Position numbers and translations under genes: made by a program
In this document: piece after piece, positions 34,520 to 47,220 of the stretch
Layout: each line of letters begins with the position of its first letter
Numbering within the stretch: position 1 is the first letter of the stretch
Assembly (NCBI RefSeq): GCF_024679245.1
Contig: NC_090187.1
Location: 20,842,995 to 20,906,994 of the forward strand
Length of the DNA: 64,000 bases
Source: Pseudorasbora parva
Taxonomy: Eukaryota > Chordata > Actinopteri > Cypriniformes > Gobionidae
Direction of reading: 5' to 3'
Notes under the pieces: model-generated
What the model saw: the letters and a program-made list of their open reading frames with translations, nothing else
Database searches by the model: none
Told to the model about the DNA's origin: nothing

Positions 34520-35388
34520 AGCCTAGTTCACACTGCCCGATTTTTGCCCCGATTTTGAGTCGCCGACAGGTTTTGCGAAATCGCCGAAAAATGCCCGAGA
34601 TCACAGGCAAATCGGTGCTCGTGCACGCGAGTGACAATCACGCAGTGTGAATAATCAAAGACGCGATCAGAGAGAATCGCCGACGAGTCGCCGACGCCGG
34701 TGAGATATTTGGCATGCTAAATATCTGGACCTGTCGGCGATTCAAACTCCTGCTGTGTGAACAGCGTTCTGACTGAAAATTACATCGGCGATGACCGACA
34801 GCCAATGAAAGAGTGAGATACAGGGCAGCAGGACGTTCAGGGAGGAGTTATAAAGCAGAATTTCAGTATTTTAATAGATATATTTACAATTCTATCAAAC
34901 AGAAACAAAGGCCAAACATTTGCACATCCAGCCACAGCAGCAGCACATTAAATAATTATTTATTTACCTCAAACTGTCTTTGCAGAACAAAATCCTGGCT
35001 CCCTCTGTCTCTCCAACAATTTCTTCCGCCATAATCTTTTTCTCCACAAATCAGCGCACATACAATTTGAAGCAAACTTTGTGCAGTTTATCATTTTTAA
35101 TAACAATTCCAAGTCTCGCGCGAGAACTCCGGTCTGACGCACATGTGATCTTGCGTTGTTTACTTGTCACATCGCACGTGTGTTTGGGAAACGTAGTTTG
35201 CACACCGGAGAGCGAGAGAGTTGTCTGCGATTCTTCCTCTTGTTCAGTCATGCAGTGTGAACTCCTCTGTCGTCAAACCATCGTGCAGTGTGAACACAGC
35301 AGTGACTGAATGATACCCCAGATAGTCATGCAGTGTGAATGGAGCTGTGACCCGACAAGTTTGAAAATCATGCAGTCTGAACTAGGCT
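34520..35388. mobile_element. Harbinger-like MITE copy 1, inside Tc1 repeat
   Basis: Ends AGCCTAGTTCACACTGC and its complement, flanked by TAA (34517-34519, 35389-35391). The other Tc1 repeat near 36705-36715 shows the uninterrupted sequence (GCACGCTCTTAAGGCTGTGC as complement), so the empty site is in the same element. The ends hold many GTGTGAA / TCGCCGA subterminal repeats. On the minus strand a short conserved frame starts at ATG 35032. It is about 866-869 bp, as is copy 2. Confidence 0.92.
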
Positions 35389-35568
35389 TAAGGCTGTGCA
35401 ATTGGGCAATTAGTTGAATTAGTTGAAAGGGGTGTGTTCAAAAAAATAGCAGTGTGGCATTCAATCACTGAGGTCATCAATTTTGTGAAGAAACAGGTGT
35501 GAATCAGGTGGCCCCTATTTAAGGATGAAGCCAACACTTGTTGAACATGCATTTGAAAGCTCAGGAAA

Positions 35569-36565
35569 ATGGGTCGTTCAAGACAATGTTCAGAAGAACA
35601 GCGTACTTTGATTTAAAAGTTGATTAGAGAGGGGAAAACCTATAAAGAGGTGCAAAAAATGATAGGCTGTTCAGCTAAAATGATCTCCAATTCCTTAAAA
35701 TGGAGAGCAAAACCAGAGAGACGTGGAAGAAAACGGAAGACAACCATCAAAATGGATAGAAGAATAACCAGAATGGCAAAGGCTCAGCCAATGATCACCT
35801 CCAGGATGATCAAAGACAGTCTGGAGTTACCTGTAAGTACTGTGACAGTTAGAAGACGTCTGTATGAAGCTAATCTATTTTCAAGAATCCCCGGCAAAGT
35901 CCCTCTGTTAAAAAAAAAGGCATGTGCAGAAGAGGTTACAATTTGCCAAAGAACACATCAACTGGCCTAAAGAGAAATGGAGGAACATTTTGTGGACTGA
36001 TGAGAGTAAAATTGTTCTTTTTGGGTCCAAGGGCCACAGGCAGTTTGTGAGACGACCCCCAAACTCTGAATTCAAGCCACAGTACACAGTGAAGACAGTG
36101 AAGCATGGAGGTGCAAGCATCATGATATGGGCATGTTTCTCCTACTATGGTGTTGGGCCTATTTATCGCATACCAGGGATCATGGATCAGTTTGCATATG
36201 TTAAAATACTTGAAGAGGTCATGTTGCCCTATGCTGAAGAGGACATGCCCTTGAAACGGTTGTTTCAACAAGACAATGACCCAAAACACACTAGTAAACG
36301 GGCAAAGTCTTGGTTCCAAACCAACAAAATTAATGTTATGGAGTGGCCAGCCCAATCTCCAGACCTTAATCCAATTGAGAACTTGTGGGGTGATATCAAA
36401 AATGCTGTTTCTGAAGCAAAACCAAGAAATGTGAATGAATTGTGGAATGTTGTTAAAGAATCATGGAGTGGAATAACAGCTGAGAGGTGCCACAAGTTGG
36501 TTGACTCCATGCCACACAGATGTCAAGCAGTTTTTAAAAACTGTGGTCATACAACTAAATATTAG
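35569..36565 (+). pseudogene. Tc1-like transposase, stop and frameshift
   Basis: Begins MGRSRQCSEEQ at the usual distance from the inverted repeat. Codon 16 is a TAA stop (35614-35616). The frame then continues through the paired helix-turn-helix region (KTYKEVQKMIGCSAKM) and the RGRKRKT-type basic motif, until a frameshift in an A-run near 35912. The rest (213 codons to 36565) contains all three catalytic acids: WTDESKIVLFG, FQQDNDPKHTS and NPIENLWGD. Transposases of this family cut at TIRs and insert at TA. With both lesions the protein cannot be made in full. Confidence 0.9.
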
Positions 36566-37829
36566 TTTAGTGATTCACAGGATTGCTAAATCCCAGAAAA
36601 AAAAAAATGTTTGTACAAAATAGTTTTGAGTTTGTACAGTCAAAGGTAGACACTGCTATTTTTTTGAACACACCCCTTTCAACTAATTGCCCAATTGCAC
36701 AGCCTTAAGAGCGTGCATATCATGAATGCTGGGTCTTGTTTCTTTTCTGACAATCTACTGAACCTACTGGTAACTTGTTTGCCACGTAGCAATAAAAAAT
36801 ATACTAAAAACCTTGATTATTCTGGTTAGTCACATTGTACTGCTATTATTTTGAACAAGACTGTAAGTCATTTTACAAGTTTATGCACTTAAACAATGTC
36901 TAAACATGTATTTGAATTGCATATAAATGTTCCATGCATTTTGATTTATGTAATTTTGACAAACAAATTAACAAAACTTGTTGAAAATCTTATTTGTAAA
37001 TCATACATAAATGAAACAGGTAAGATTCTCAGATGAGAAGCTCACTACTGAGTTAAAGTACCATTGAACCAGTGTGGAAGTTAATGAGATAATTAAAATA
37101 TGATTGAACATTAATGGTGAACACCTGATGATAACAATCTGAATCACTGAAGGAAAGAGAAATATGATAGCTACAACTGACTTCAGTCACATCTTTAGAT
37201 AAAATCAACTGAAGATAAAAGAAGACATTGAATCTCTGAAGATCTCAGCAGAGGAAGATTAAACAACTCCACAAACAGCATTACCAGCTTCACACATTAC
37301 TAACCAGACTGACTTTATTTCTGTAGATGTTGATGTTTTATTGAAAATAATAGTTTTATTTGAAGTCACTATGAGGGTGAACAGTATTTTCTTTAGTTGG
37401 GCTCTTCACCCTTGACTCTCCAACATTAGTTTTCTGGCTGCTTTAATTGTGTTTGTAAAGCACTTTTGTTATGGCATGGGAAGCAAAGCAAAAAACATTG
37501 TCAGGTAATTTGGTTCTTTGTTCATGATGCTATAATCATCATCTAGTGATCACTGGTCTTGTTCAGTGTCTAAGGTCCTGGTTATGTGTTGTTAATTTTT
37601 TTTTATTCATAAAAGTGGCCAACTGGCTATTTCATTCTACAGCAAGTGTGCAAAAGGTTTTAATCTATGGCAACTATAAGACACAAACAGATATCAAGAA
37701 TTAGTGTATGAATCTCAACAATGGTGACAATCAATGCAAAGTTTCATGCTGCAGTGCATGCTGGGTCCCACCAATCAAAACTCTCCAACGGGTCCCAGCA
37801 TGCATTGCAGCATGAATAAATTATGCATC

Positions 37830-39181
37830 TGTTAGGTTTTTGCCCCTTAAGCCTAGTTCAGACTGCACGATTTTCAAACTCGTCGGGTCACTGCTCTATT
37901 CACACTGCATGACTATCTGGGGTATCATTCAGTCACTGCTGTGTTCACACTGACCGATGGTTTGACGACAGAGGAGTTCACACTGCATGACTGAACAAGA
38001 GGAAGAATCGCCGACAACTCTCTCTCTCTCCGGTGCGCAAACTACGTTTCCCAAACACACGTGCGATGTGACAAGTAAACAACGCGAGATCACACGTGCG
38101 TCAGACCGGAGTTCTCACGCGAGACTTTAAATTGTTATTAAAAATGATAAAATGCACAAAGTTTGCTTCAAATTGTATGTGCGCTGATTTGTGGAGAAAA
38201 AGAAAAAATATTATGGCGGAAGAAATTGTTGGAGAGACAGAGGGAGCCAGGATTGTGTTCTGCAAAGACAGTTGGAGGTAAATAAATAATTATTTAATGT
38301 GCTGCTGCTGTGGCTGGATGTGCAAATGTTTGGCCTTTGTTTCTGTTTGATAGAATTGTAAATATATCTATTAAAATACTGAAATTCTGCTTTATAACTC
38401 CTCCCTGAACCTCCTGCTGCCCTGTATCTCACTCTCTCATTGGCTGTCGGTGTAATTTTCAGTCAGAACGCTGTTCACACAGCAGGAGTTTGAATCGCCG
38501 ACAGGTCCAGATATTTAGCATGCCAAATATCTCACCGGCGTCGGCGACTCGTCGGCGATTCTCTCTGATCGCGTCTTTGATCATTCATACTGCGTGATTG
38601 TCACTCGCGTGCACGAGCACCGATTTGCCTGTGATCTCGAGCATTTGTCGGCGATTTCGCAAAACCTGTCGGCGACTCAAAATCGGGGCAAAAATCGGGC
38701 AGTGTGAACTAGGCTTTATTCGTGTCTCATCCCAGGTTTCTTAAGTGGCAGTTGAATGAATAAAGACTCAGCGCTGAGGGAGAGTATCCAAAATCTCTCT
38801 CCACTTTATTTAGTAAAGCAGAGGTTATATACATTGAATATGAAGGGTGTAACATGATTTGAACCAATGAGAGAGAGAGTACATCATATAGCTCAGGGGT
38901 AAGGAATGTGATAAACAAGTCTAAATATGGTCATCTCTTGGTCAGATATCCAGGCTTTCCTTGAGCTCCTGAAGATCTTGTAATAGAAAATAGCAGGGAC
39001 CATTTTCTAACTCCCAGTCACTCCACCAGCACCTGTTCCTTATATGGAGTGGTTCCAGAAGATGTAACCATACATTCCAATGTAAAACATTCAAACATAA
39101 AATACATCTTCCTCAGAGAGAGGGACAAGAGACCCTCTGACCACTTCTCTTCCATGCCTGAGACCAACATAAAATCTATCA
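37830..39181. mobile_element. Solo LTR interrupted by a Harbinger MITE
   Basis: TGTTAGGTTTTTGCC...AAAATCTATCA with the 5-bp duplication GCATC (37825-37829, 39182-39186). The other palindrome, near 45560-45580, reads CAATTCAGATGCATAATTTATTCC uninterrupted, which is the empty site. Without the MITE the LTR is ~486 bp, and the AATAAAG near 38758 could be its polyadenylation signal. No coding remains. Confidence 0.82.
37850..38715. mobile_element. Harbinger-like MITE copy 2, inside solo LTR
   Basis: Same family as 34520-35388 in opposite orientation, with TTA on both sides (37847-37849, 38716-38718). The ends AGCCTAGTTCAGACTGC and its near complement are intact. A short frame starts at ATG 38213 (MAEEIVGETEGAR...) and is conserved in copy 1, ending at a GAGGTAAAT that would also serve as a splice donor. 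Confidence 0.92.
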
Positions 39182-40980
39182 GCATCTGAATTGACAAATT
39201 TTGTATGATTCTTACTAATTGTTTTTACTCTTACTAATTTGTTTTTCTTGTGACATTTTATAGTAGCTTGTTTCATGTTAAGAGTAGATGTTTATCTGAA
39301 CTTCGTTTCTTTTTTTTATTGTCACCATTGTAGAGATACATACACTGATTCTTGATGTCTGTGTGTGTCTAAATAATGCTGTAGTTTAAAACTCTTTTTT
39401 TTTTTATAATTCTGCATATTGTTTGACTATCACAACCATCCTGGATATCGTACTGTAAACCACATGGCTAAAACTACACATACTACGCAATTAACACATT
39501 CCCTTTAAAACCAAATCATTAAAATCTGAATGAGTTCAGTGATTCAGCCACTACATGATGAGTATATAATAATCAGTAAAGCACCAAATCGCCTGACCAT
39601 TTTTCTGTCTTGGCTTTCCATGCCATAACAATAGCGCAACACAGTTGACGCAGCCAGAAAACTAATGTTAAAGAGATACGTGTCAAGAACCCAACTAATG
39701 AAAATACTGTTCACCATCATGGTGACTTCATATAAAACTATTATTTTCATTAAAGCAGAAAGTACAACAATAAAGTCAGTTTGGTTAGTAATGTGTGAAG
39801 CTGGTAATGCTGTTTGTGGAGTTGTTTAATCTTCTGCTGAGATCTTCAGAGATTTAATGTCTTCTTTTATCTTCAGTTGATTTCATCTAAGGCTGTGGCT
39901 GAAGTCAGTTGTAGTTCTTGTGTTTCTCTTTCCTTCAGGGATTCTGCTCATTATCATCAGGTGTTCATCACTAATGGTCAATCATCATTTAATTATCTAA
40001 TTAACGTCAACACTGGTACTTTAACTTAGTAGTGAGCATACACACTAGGAAGTGTTAATTTTACATGAGGATTTTTCTGTGTGCATGTTTCTGTTTCATT
40101 TACGTATAACTGGCATATATAAATCACATTCAGTTTATCAATACAATTACATAAATCTTACCTGTTTCAGTTATGTATACTTACAAATATGAATCACATT
40201 AAGTTTATTAATTTCTTTATGTAAAAATAATCCAAATGCATTGAAAATTTATATGCAACCAATACATAAATCTTATGCTTTTTGTATTTTTTTCTCTCGT
40301 AGTCTTTACATTTTTATGTAATACTTACTGGTTTTCTATTTATATTTATACAAAAAAAAACAGTGCCTCTTCTAACCACACCTAATTTTGAATTTCATTG
40401 TGTGTATAGTTTCATAATTCTCTGTTAACCGCAGCTGCCAGCATTTTCCTGTTTTTTGTTGTTTCACTGTAAAAAAAGATCCCCATAAAATTTACGGTAA
40501 AAAACTGGCAGCTATGGTTGCCAGAACTTTACCGTAAAAAATACAGAAGTAACGTTTTAGGTTTTACGAGACATCAGCATATAATTTAAAGGTTTATAAT
40601 GTAATAATTACGGTTAAAAAACATTTCTTTTACAGGTCAAAACTGTATAATTTAAAGGTTTATACATTTTATTTTATTTAACAGTAAAATACCGTTAAAT
40701 GTACAGTTTTTCGAAGTGAAAAAGAACAGGTCATTGTGTAATTAACAGTGAAAAAACTTAAATTGACATTATCAGAATTCTCCACGTGACACTTCGCATT
40801 TGATGCATTTTCATTGAATTAACTATGATTCTTCGTAGTTTTTTCTAATCACTTATGTACATTAAGGTTTTATGTTACATCTAATAATATTAAATTAATG
40901 TGTACTGCATTTTTAAAACATCATGTGTGTTAGCATGATGGTGTTTGGTGTTAAGTGTTTGTGTATGCACCTTCTATATA

Positions 40981-42208
40981 CAGGTCCTTCTCAAAAAAAT
41001 TAGCATATATGATAAAAGTTCATTATTTTCATAATGTAATGATAAAAATTAAACTTCATATATTTTAGATTCATTGCACACCAACTGAAATATTTAATTT
41101 CTCAAAAAATGTGCATATCATGAAAAGGTTCTCTAAAATGAGCTATTAACCTAATTAACTCTAAACTATTAACCTAATTAACTCTAAACACCAGCAAAAG
41201 ATTCCTGAGGCTTTTAAAATCTCCCAGCCTGGTTCCTTAATTAAAAAACGCAATAATGGGTAAGACTGACGACCTGACTGCAGTCCAGAAGGCCATTATT
41301 GACACCCTCAAGTGAGAAGGTAAGACACAGAAAGAAATTTCTGAACAAATAGGCTTTTCCCAGAGTGCTGTATCAAGGCACCTCAGTGGGAAGTCTGTGG
41401 GAAGGAAAAATAGTGGCAAAAAACGCTGCACAACGAGAAGAGGTGACCAGACCCTGAGGAAGATTGTGGAGAAGGACAGATTCCAGACCTTGGGGGACCT
41501 GCGGAAGCAGTGGAGTCTGGAGTAGAAACATCCAGAGCCACCATGCACAGGCGTGTGCAGAAAATGGGCTACAGGTGCCACATTCCCCAGGTCAAGCCAC
41601 TTTATGCTACAGAGAAGCAGCACTGGACTGTTGCTCAGCGGTCCAAAGTACTTTTTTCAGATGAAAGCAAATTTTGCATGACATTCGGAAATCAAGGTGC
41701 CAGAGTCTGGAGGAAGACTGAGGAGAAGGAAATGCCAAAATGCCTGAAGTCCAGTGTGAAGTACCCACAGCCAGTGATGGTCTGGGGTGCCATGTCAGCT
41801 GCTGGTGTTGGTCCACTGTGTTTTATCAAGGGCAGGGTCAATGCAGCTAGCTATCAGGAGATTTTGGAGCACTTCATGCTTCCATCTGCTGAAAAGCTTT
41901 ATGGAGATGAATATTTCGTTTTTCAGCATGACCTGGCACCTGCTCACAGTACCAAACCCACTGGTAATTGGTTTACTGACCATGGTATTACTGTGCTCAA
42001 TTGGCCTGCCAACTCTCCTGACCTAAACCCCATAGAGAATCTGTGGGATATTGTGAAGAGAAAGTTGAGAGACGCAAGACACAACACTCTGGATGAGCTT
42101 AAGGCCGCTATCAAAGCATCCTGGGCCTCCATAACACCTCGGCAGTGCCACAGGCTGATTGCCTCCTTGCCACACCGCACTGAAGCAGTCATTTCTGCAA
42201 AAGGATCA
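40981..42208 (+). mobile_element. Tc1-like transposon, 3' truncated
   Basis: 5' TIR CAGGTCCTTCTCAAAAAAATT at a TATA target. The element runs through the transposase and is cut just after codons for ISAKG, where a copy of the CACTGTAAAA MITE begins. Its missing 3' end is represented by the relic at 509-1082. A tandem duplication (TATTAACCTAATTAACTCTAAAC) lies near 41145-41190. Confidence 0.88.
41256..42208 (+). pseudogene. Tc1-like transposase, stops and frameshift
   Basis: Starts MGKTDDLTAVQK. Codon 20 is TGA (41313-41315). The helix-turn-helix continues (KEISEQIGFSQSAVSRHL) with the basic segment KKRCTTRRGDQ. A frame change near 41520 leads into the 234-codon catalytic frame (41510-42214), which retains the acids in FSDESKF, FQHDLAPAH and NPIENLWDI (DD34E). 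The C-terminus is nearly complete. Tc1-type cut-and-paste enzyme, inactivated. Confidence 0.88.
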
Positions 42209-42486
42209 CTGTAAAAAAAAATCCCTGTAAAATTTACGGTCAAAACCGGCAGCTGTGGTTGCCAGAATTTTACTGTAAAAAATACAGCAGTAACGTTTTA
42301 GTTTTTACGGGGCAACTATATATAATTTAAAGGTTTTTAATGTAATAATCACGGTTGAAAACCGTTTATTTTACCATTCAAAACTCTACACGGTAAAAAA
42401 AAAATACCCATCAAATGTATGGTAAAAAAAAACCGCAGCTGTGGTTGCCAGAACTTTACCATAAAAAATATGGCAGTAACGTTTTA

Positions 42487-43562
42487 CAGTTTTTTTCAAC
42501 TGCTTACACACAAAATTGTTACTTGTCACACAATTTTTAAAACCTGACACTCAAACACCAGAACCACACACTAAATCTGCAAAACCATATACTAATTTTT
42601 GGCCTTTTACTCAGTTTTCAATTTCATTAAACACTTTTTGCAAAACACAACACACAATTTTCTATGCAACACACAAAAATCTGACAGGAAGTTTCTTGAT
42701 TTTCTTGATTCGACTTCTTGATTTATCCTTTTATAAACACAGCCAATCAAAATGCCACACTAATTCATCAGTGCCTCACACTAACTCCTCACATGTGCAA
42801 ACACTTGTTGCTTTACTTAACAACAACCAATCATAACTTTAGTAGTGGCCTATAAATAGGCCAAAGGTCAAGTAATAGCTTTTGGACAATGGAGGAGACA
42901 TGTGGAGACATTGATGCTGCCTCCATCCAAGGTTGGATACGCCATACAAGAAGGTTCTTTCCACAGTATCTGGCAAGAGAGAATATAGCATGTGACGTGG
43001 ATGAAGTATTGTGGCCGGACCCAGCCCGGAGGAGAGATGAGCCTAGATATACCCAACCATCTCCACATGCAAGCACACACATTATGTTTTTTTTTACACT
43101 ACATGCTACAACACTACATATTTTTGATGTTTTTTTTTTTTTTTTTTTTTTCAAACTGTGTACATTAATACTACATTTACAACCACAAAGAGCAAAAAAT
43201 AAATAAAAACATAAAAGTTTTGGTTTTAATTTTGCTTTTGTTTTTACTTTATATATTCAACAGCTCTCTCCCAATTATATTCATTCATGTACATGTGAGC
43301 TTTTAAAAGAATAGCTTTAGGTTTTGAATAACAGTGTGTATATGACAGAATCAAAAATATAACATTATGGTAAAGGTGTTTACAACGTAAGACAAATGTT
43401 TGCTTTTGAAATATGTTTGTGATATTTTGACTGTGTTGTTTCATTTTGAAAGAGATGTGAGGCATTTTGCATCTTGTGTGTGGAATTCTTGAATTTGTGT
43501 GTTAAGTTTTGAAAAAAAGAGGAAACCTTTGGAAAATGTGTGTAAGCAGTTGAAAAAAACTG
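42487..43562 (+). mobile_element. Internally deleted IS630/Tc1-superfamily element
   Basis: Perfect 25-bp inverted ends beginning CAGTTTTTTTCAACTGCTT. The subterminal sequence is rich in ACACA repeats. Only ~1.08 kb remains, keeping the last part of the transposase gene at its 3' half. It sits in a copy of the CACTGTAAAA MITE, splitting AACGTTTTA from the expected continuation. Confidence 0.82.
42889..43065 (+). pseudogene. C-terminal remnant of IS630-like transposase
   Basis: MEETCGDIDAASIQGWIRH, then RRFFPQYLARENIACDVDE and a VLWPDPARRRD tail. I recognise this arrangement as the C-terminal end of a multicopy fish DDE transposase family, from memory rather than a search. The first ~250 residues, with the catalytic acids, are deleted. 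The open frame runs on to 43206 through a T-run that codes poly-Phe and is probably not part of the protein. Confidence 0.6.
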
Positions 43563-46129
43563 CAATTTTTATGGGTCAGCAGCATATAATTTAAAGGTTT
43601 ATAATGTGGTAATTACAGTTAAAAACTGTTTATTTTACAGTTCAAAACCATATAATTTGAAAGTTTATATTGTAATAATTATGTGTACACAGTGCACTAT
43701 AAAACTATTGCAGTAAAAAAAAAAAAAAAATCACAGATATAATATTAAATTACCAACCAGCTTTTGGAGGGGAAATATTCATATATAGAAGGTGCACACA
43801 CAAACACTAAACACCAAACACCATCATGGTAACACACATGGCTTTTTTAAAAATGCAATAAACATTAATTTAACATTATTAGATGTAACATAAAACCTTA
43901 ATGTATACAAGTGATTAGAAAAAACTAAGAAGAATCATAGTTAATTCAATGACAATGTATCAAATGGGAAGTGTCACGTGGGGAATTCTGGGAATGTCAA
44001 TTTACGTTTTTTTCACTGTTAATTACACAATGACCTTTTCTTTTTCACTTAAAAAAAACTGTACATTTAACAGTATTTTACTGTTAAATAAAATAAAATG
44101 TATAAACCTTTAAATTATACAGTTTTGACCTGTAAAATAAATGGGTTTTAACCGTAATTATTACATTATAAACCTTGAAATTATATGGTGCTGTCCCGTA
44201 AAACCTAAAACGTTACTGCTGTATTTTTTACGGTAAAGTTCTGGCAACCACAGCTGCCATTTTTTACCGTAAATTTTATGGGGATCTTTTTTACAGTGTA
44301 CACTGTAAAAACAACAGTTTACAGGAAAACGCTCGCAGCTGCAGTGAGAATTATGAAACTATGCGAACTATGAAATTCAAAATTAGGCGTGGTTAGAGGA
44401 GGCACTTTTTTATTTATTTTTAGAAATATAAAGAAAAAAACAGTGTTATATAAAAATGTAAAGACTAAAAGAAAAAAGAACCAAAAAGCATAAGATTTAT
44501 GTATTTAAATTGCATATAAATTTTCAATGCATTTGGATTTTTTTTACCTAAACAAATTAATAAACTTAATGTGATTCATATTTGTAAGTATACATAAATG
44601 AAACAGGTAAGATTTATGTAATTGTGTTAATAAACTGAATGTGATTGATATATGCCAGTTACACGTAAATGAAACAGAAACACACAGTTAACATGTTAAA
44701 TGAACACTTCCTAGTGTGTATGCTCACTACTAAGTTAAAGTACCATTGAAGCAGTGTTGACGTTAATTAGATAATTCAGTGATGATTGACCAATAGTGAT
44801 GAACACCTGATGATAATGACTGAAGGAAAGAGAAACACAAGAACTACAACTGACTTCAGCCACAGCTTTAGATGAAATCAACTGAAGATAAAATAAGACA
44901 TGAAATCTCTGAAGAGATAAAAAGATTAAACAACTCCACAAACAACATTACCAGCTTCACACATTACTAACCAGACTGACTTTATTTGTGTAATTTCTGT
45001 TTTAATGAAAATAAATATTTTTATATGACGCTCACCATGATGGTGAGCAGTGTTTTCATTAGTTGGGCTCATGACTCTTGTCTCTTTAATATTAGTTTTC
45101 TGGCTGCTTTAACTGTTTATAAAGTACTTGTTATAGCATGGAAAGCCAAGAAAGAAACATAGTCAGCTGATTTGGGTCTTATATAATCATCATGTAGTGG
45201 CTGAATCACGGAACTCATTCAGATTCTAATGTTCTGGTTACACAGGTAATGCGTTAATTGTGTAGTATGTGTAATAATAGCCATGTGGTTTACAATATGA
45301 TATTCAGGATGGTTGTGGTAATCAAACAATATGCAGGATTATATAAAAGTGTATATATAAAAATACAGGGTTTTTTTATTTTTATTTTTTATTTTTAGAC
45401 ACACACAGACATCAAGAATCAGTGTATGTATATCTACAATGGTGACAATAAAAAAAAAAACAATCAGATAAACATCTACTCTTAACACGAAACAAGCTAC
45501 TATAAAATGTCACAAGAAAAACAGCAAGAGTAAAAAAAAACAATAGTAAGAATCAAAGAAAATGTGTCAATTCAGATGCATAATTTATTCCTGACGCACT
45601 GCATGCTGGGGACCATGGGAGAATTTTGATTGGTGTTACCCAGCATGCACTGCAGCATGAAGCTTTTCATTGATTGTCACCATTGTTGAGATTCATACAC
45701 TGATTCTTGATGTCTGTTTGTGTCTAATCACTGCCATAGATTAAAACCTTTTGCGCACTTTTTTTTTAACGGTGCATATTATTATATTGCCATAACAGTG
45801 CTGAAACTCTTGCTGTAGAATGAAATAGCCAGTTGACCGCTATTATAAATACAACAAAATAACAACACATAACAAGGATTTTAGACTCTAAACAAGACCA
45901 GTGATCACTAGATGATGATTTTAGCATCATGAACAAAAAGCCAAATCACCTGACCATGTTTTTTGCTTTGCTTTCCATGCCATAACAAAAGTGCTTTATA
46001 AACACAGTTAAAGCAGCCGGAAAACTAATGTTGGAGATTCAAGGGTCAAGAGCCCAACTAAAGAAAACAATAGGTTACTGTCGTAACCCCGGTTCTCTGA
46101 AACATCGAGTGGAGAGATCCACCTATGGG

Positions 46130-47033
46130 TAGTGATGGCCAAATGAAGCGTTTCAAAGCATTATTGCTTTCTGATACAATTGTGTCGAAAATGGTTCGTT
46201 ACTCGAAGCTTCATTCAGATAGAAATTGCAGCACCATCTCCTGGTGAAGTAAATGTAATGCAACAAAGCTGACAACAATAAAATGCAAGTAGGCTTATGT
46301 TCACGCCCCGTTTATTACGTGATTACCGAGGTGATCGAAGCTGAAACAGTGTTAGTGCTGTGAAACTCATTTATGTAGGTACATTTTACAGATACTGAGG
46401 AATTTCATGTGTTCACCTTGATAATAAAACATTAATGATGTGTGGGTGTGCAATTATTTCTTTAGACAAGGACAGAAGATCAGACCAGCTTTAAAAAGTT
46501 GGAAACCATCACAGAAATTCTATTGGTTTCTATTAAAATACCAATAGGAACCGTTGGCTTTAACAATTTAAACCACTACAGATTTTTTTTCTTTGTGTGT
46601 GGGACATATTCCATTAGGATGTGATGCCCCTACCAATAGAACCCAACACATATCAGAAGAGACCCGCAGAGACCACAATAATTCCCATTACAACCAATAA
46701 AATTCCCATGAAAACCATTAAATGCAATAGAATTTCAGTAAAAGTGTATTTTATTTTTTGTTTTATTTATTTATTTATTTTTTTAGCATGGCAGTATCAT
46801 GTGTGAAAGCACATAAGAAATACAGCCGTCAGGTTTCAAACCTGTCAACACTGATTGGGCTGTGAAAGCAGTCAGGTGGTTCACTACAGGAATGAAGCAG
46901 TTTGTTTGCTTCAGAAGGCATTTTCACGTGACTAGTGACGTAATGATACAAGCTCCGAAGCAGTGGTTCACTGCAAGGACCGTTCGAGTTTGAAGCAAGC
47001 TTCGGAGCATCGGTGTCAGACGTAACATCACTA
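46130..47033. mobile_element. hAT-type MITE with 8-bp duplication CCTATGGG
   Basis: TAGTGATG...CATCACTA ends with exact duplication CCTATGGG (46122-46129, 47034-47041), inserted in the DIRS terminal repeat. The intact repeat at 47320-47335 and the right end near 49330 show the uninterrupted ATCCACCTATGGG. The subterminal region has GAAGC/GCTTC repeats. No transposase. Confidence 0.9.
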
Positions 47034-47220
47034 CCTATGGGAAGGGCATCCGTACGTGACCTCTGCAGAAGCATCCAATTGCACCAAGTCTGACAAGACA
47101 GGCAGGAGCGCGCAGCCAATGCCCAGTAAGGCCCCACCCCTTACCTGCGGGCATATATGGGCTGCATACGCTACAGTACATCAGTAAGTATATTAGCTTC
47201 TCGTGCGGTAAGCGGGGCAA

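Larger units (their letters stand above)
34360..36863 (+). mobile_element. Tc1-like transposon with long inverted repeats, inactivated
   Basis: Inserted at TA (34358-34359, 36864-36865). The opposite fold-back arm reads AAATGTAAGTCATTTTACAAG near 49590-49610 (complement), the empty site. Inverted ends start CAGTATTGTTCAAAATAATAG and extend over 200 bp (GTGACTAACCAG, TGCTACGTGGCAAACAAG, GGCTGTGCAATTGGGCAATTAG). The left repeat was itself split by a Harbinger MITE (34520-35388). The transposase gene is broken. Confidence 0.92.
36890..40300. repeat. Palindromic MITE P1 (left half of the composite)
   Basis: 36890-37829 is inverted at 39187-40300. Examples: GAAGATAAAAGAAGACATTGAATCTC near 37210 against the complement near 39850, and GGCTGCTTTAATTGTGTTTG near 37435 against 39630. 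The centre has the ~165-base hairpin with inverted CCCAGCATGCATTGC motifs. A solo LTR with nested MITE occupies the centre (37830-39181). Confidence 0.75.
40465..44298. mobile_element. Inner fold-back with CACTGTAAAA ends, several nested pieces
   Basis: The left arm CACTGTAAAAAAAGATCCCC...(40465-40980) is inverted at 43786-44298 (...GGGGATCTTTTTTACAGTG), with matches such as GCACCTTCTATATA against TATATAGAAGGTGC and AACACCATCATG. Two further short direct copies of the same terminus (TTTACGGT...GGCAGCTGTGGTTGCCAGAA) lie at 42209 and about 42390. A Tc1 and an IS630-like relic occupy the interior. Confidence 0.7.
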
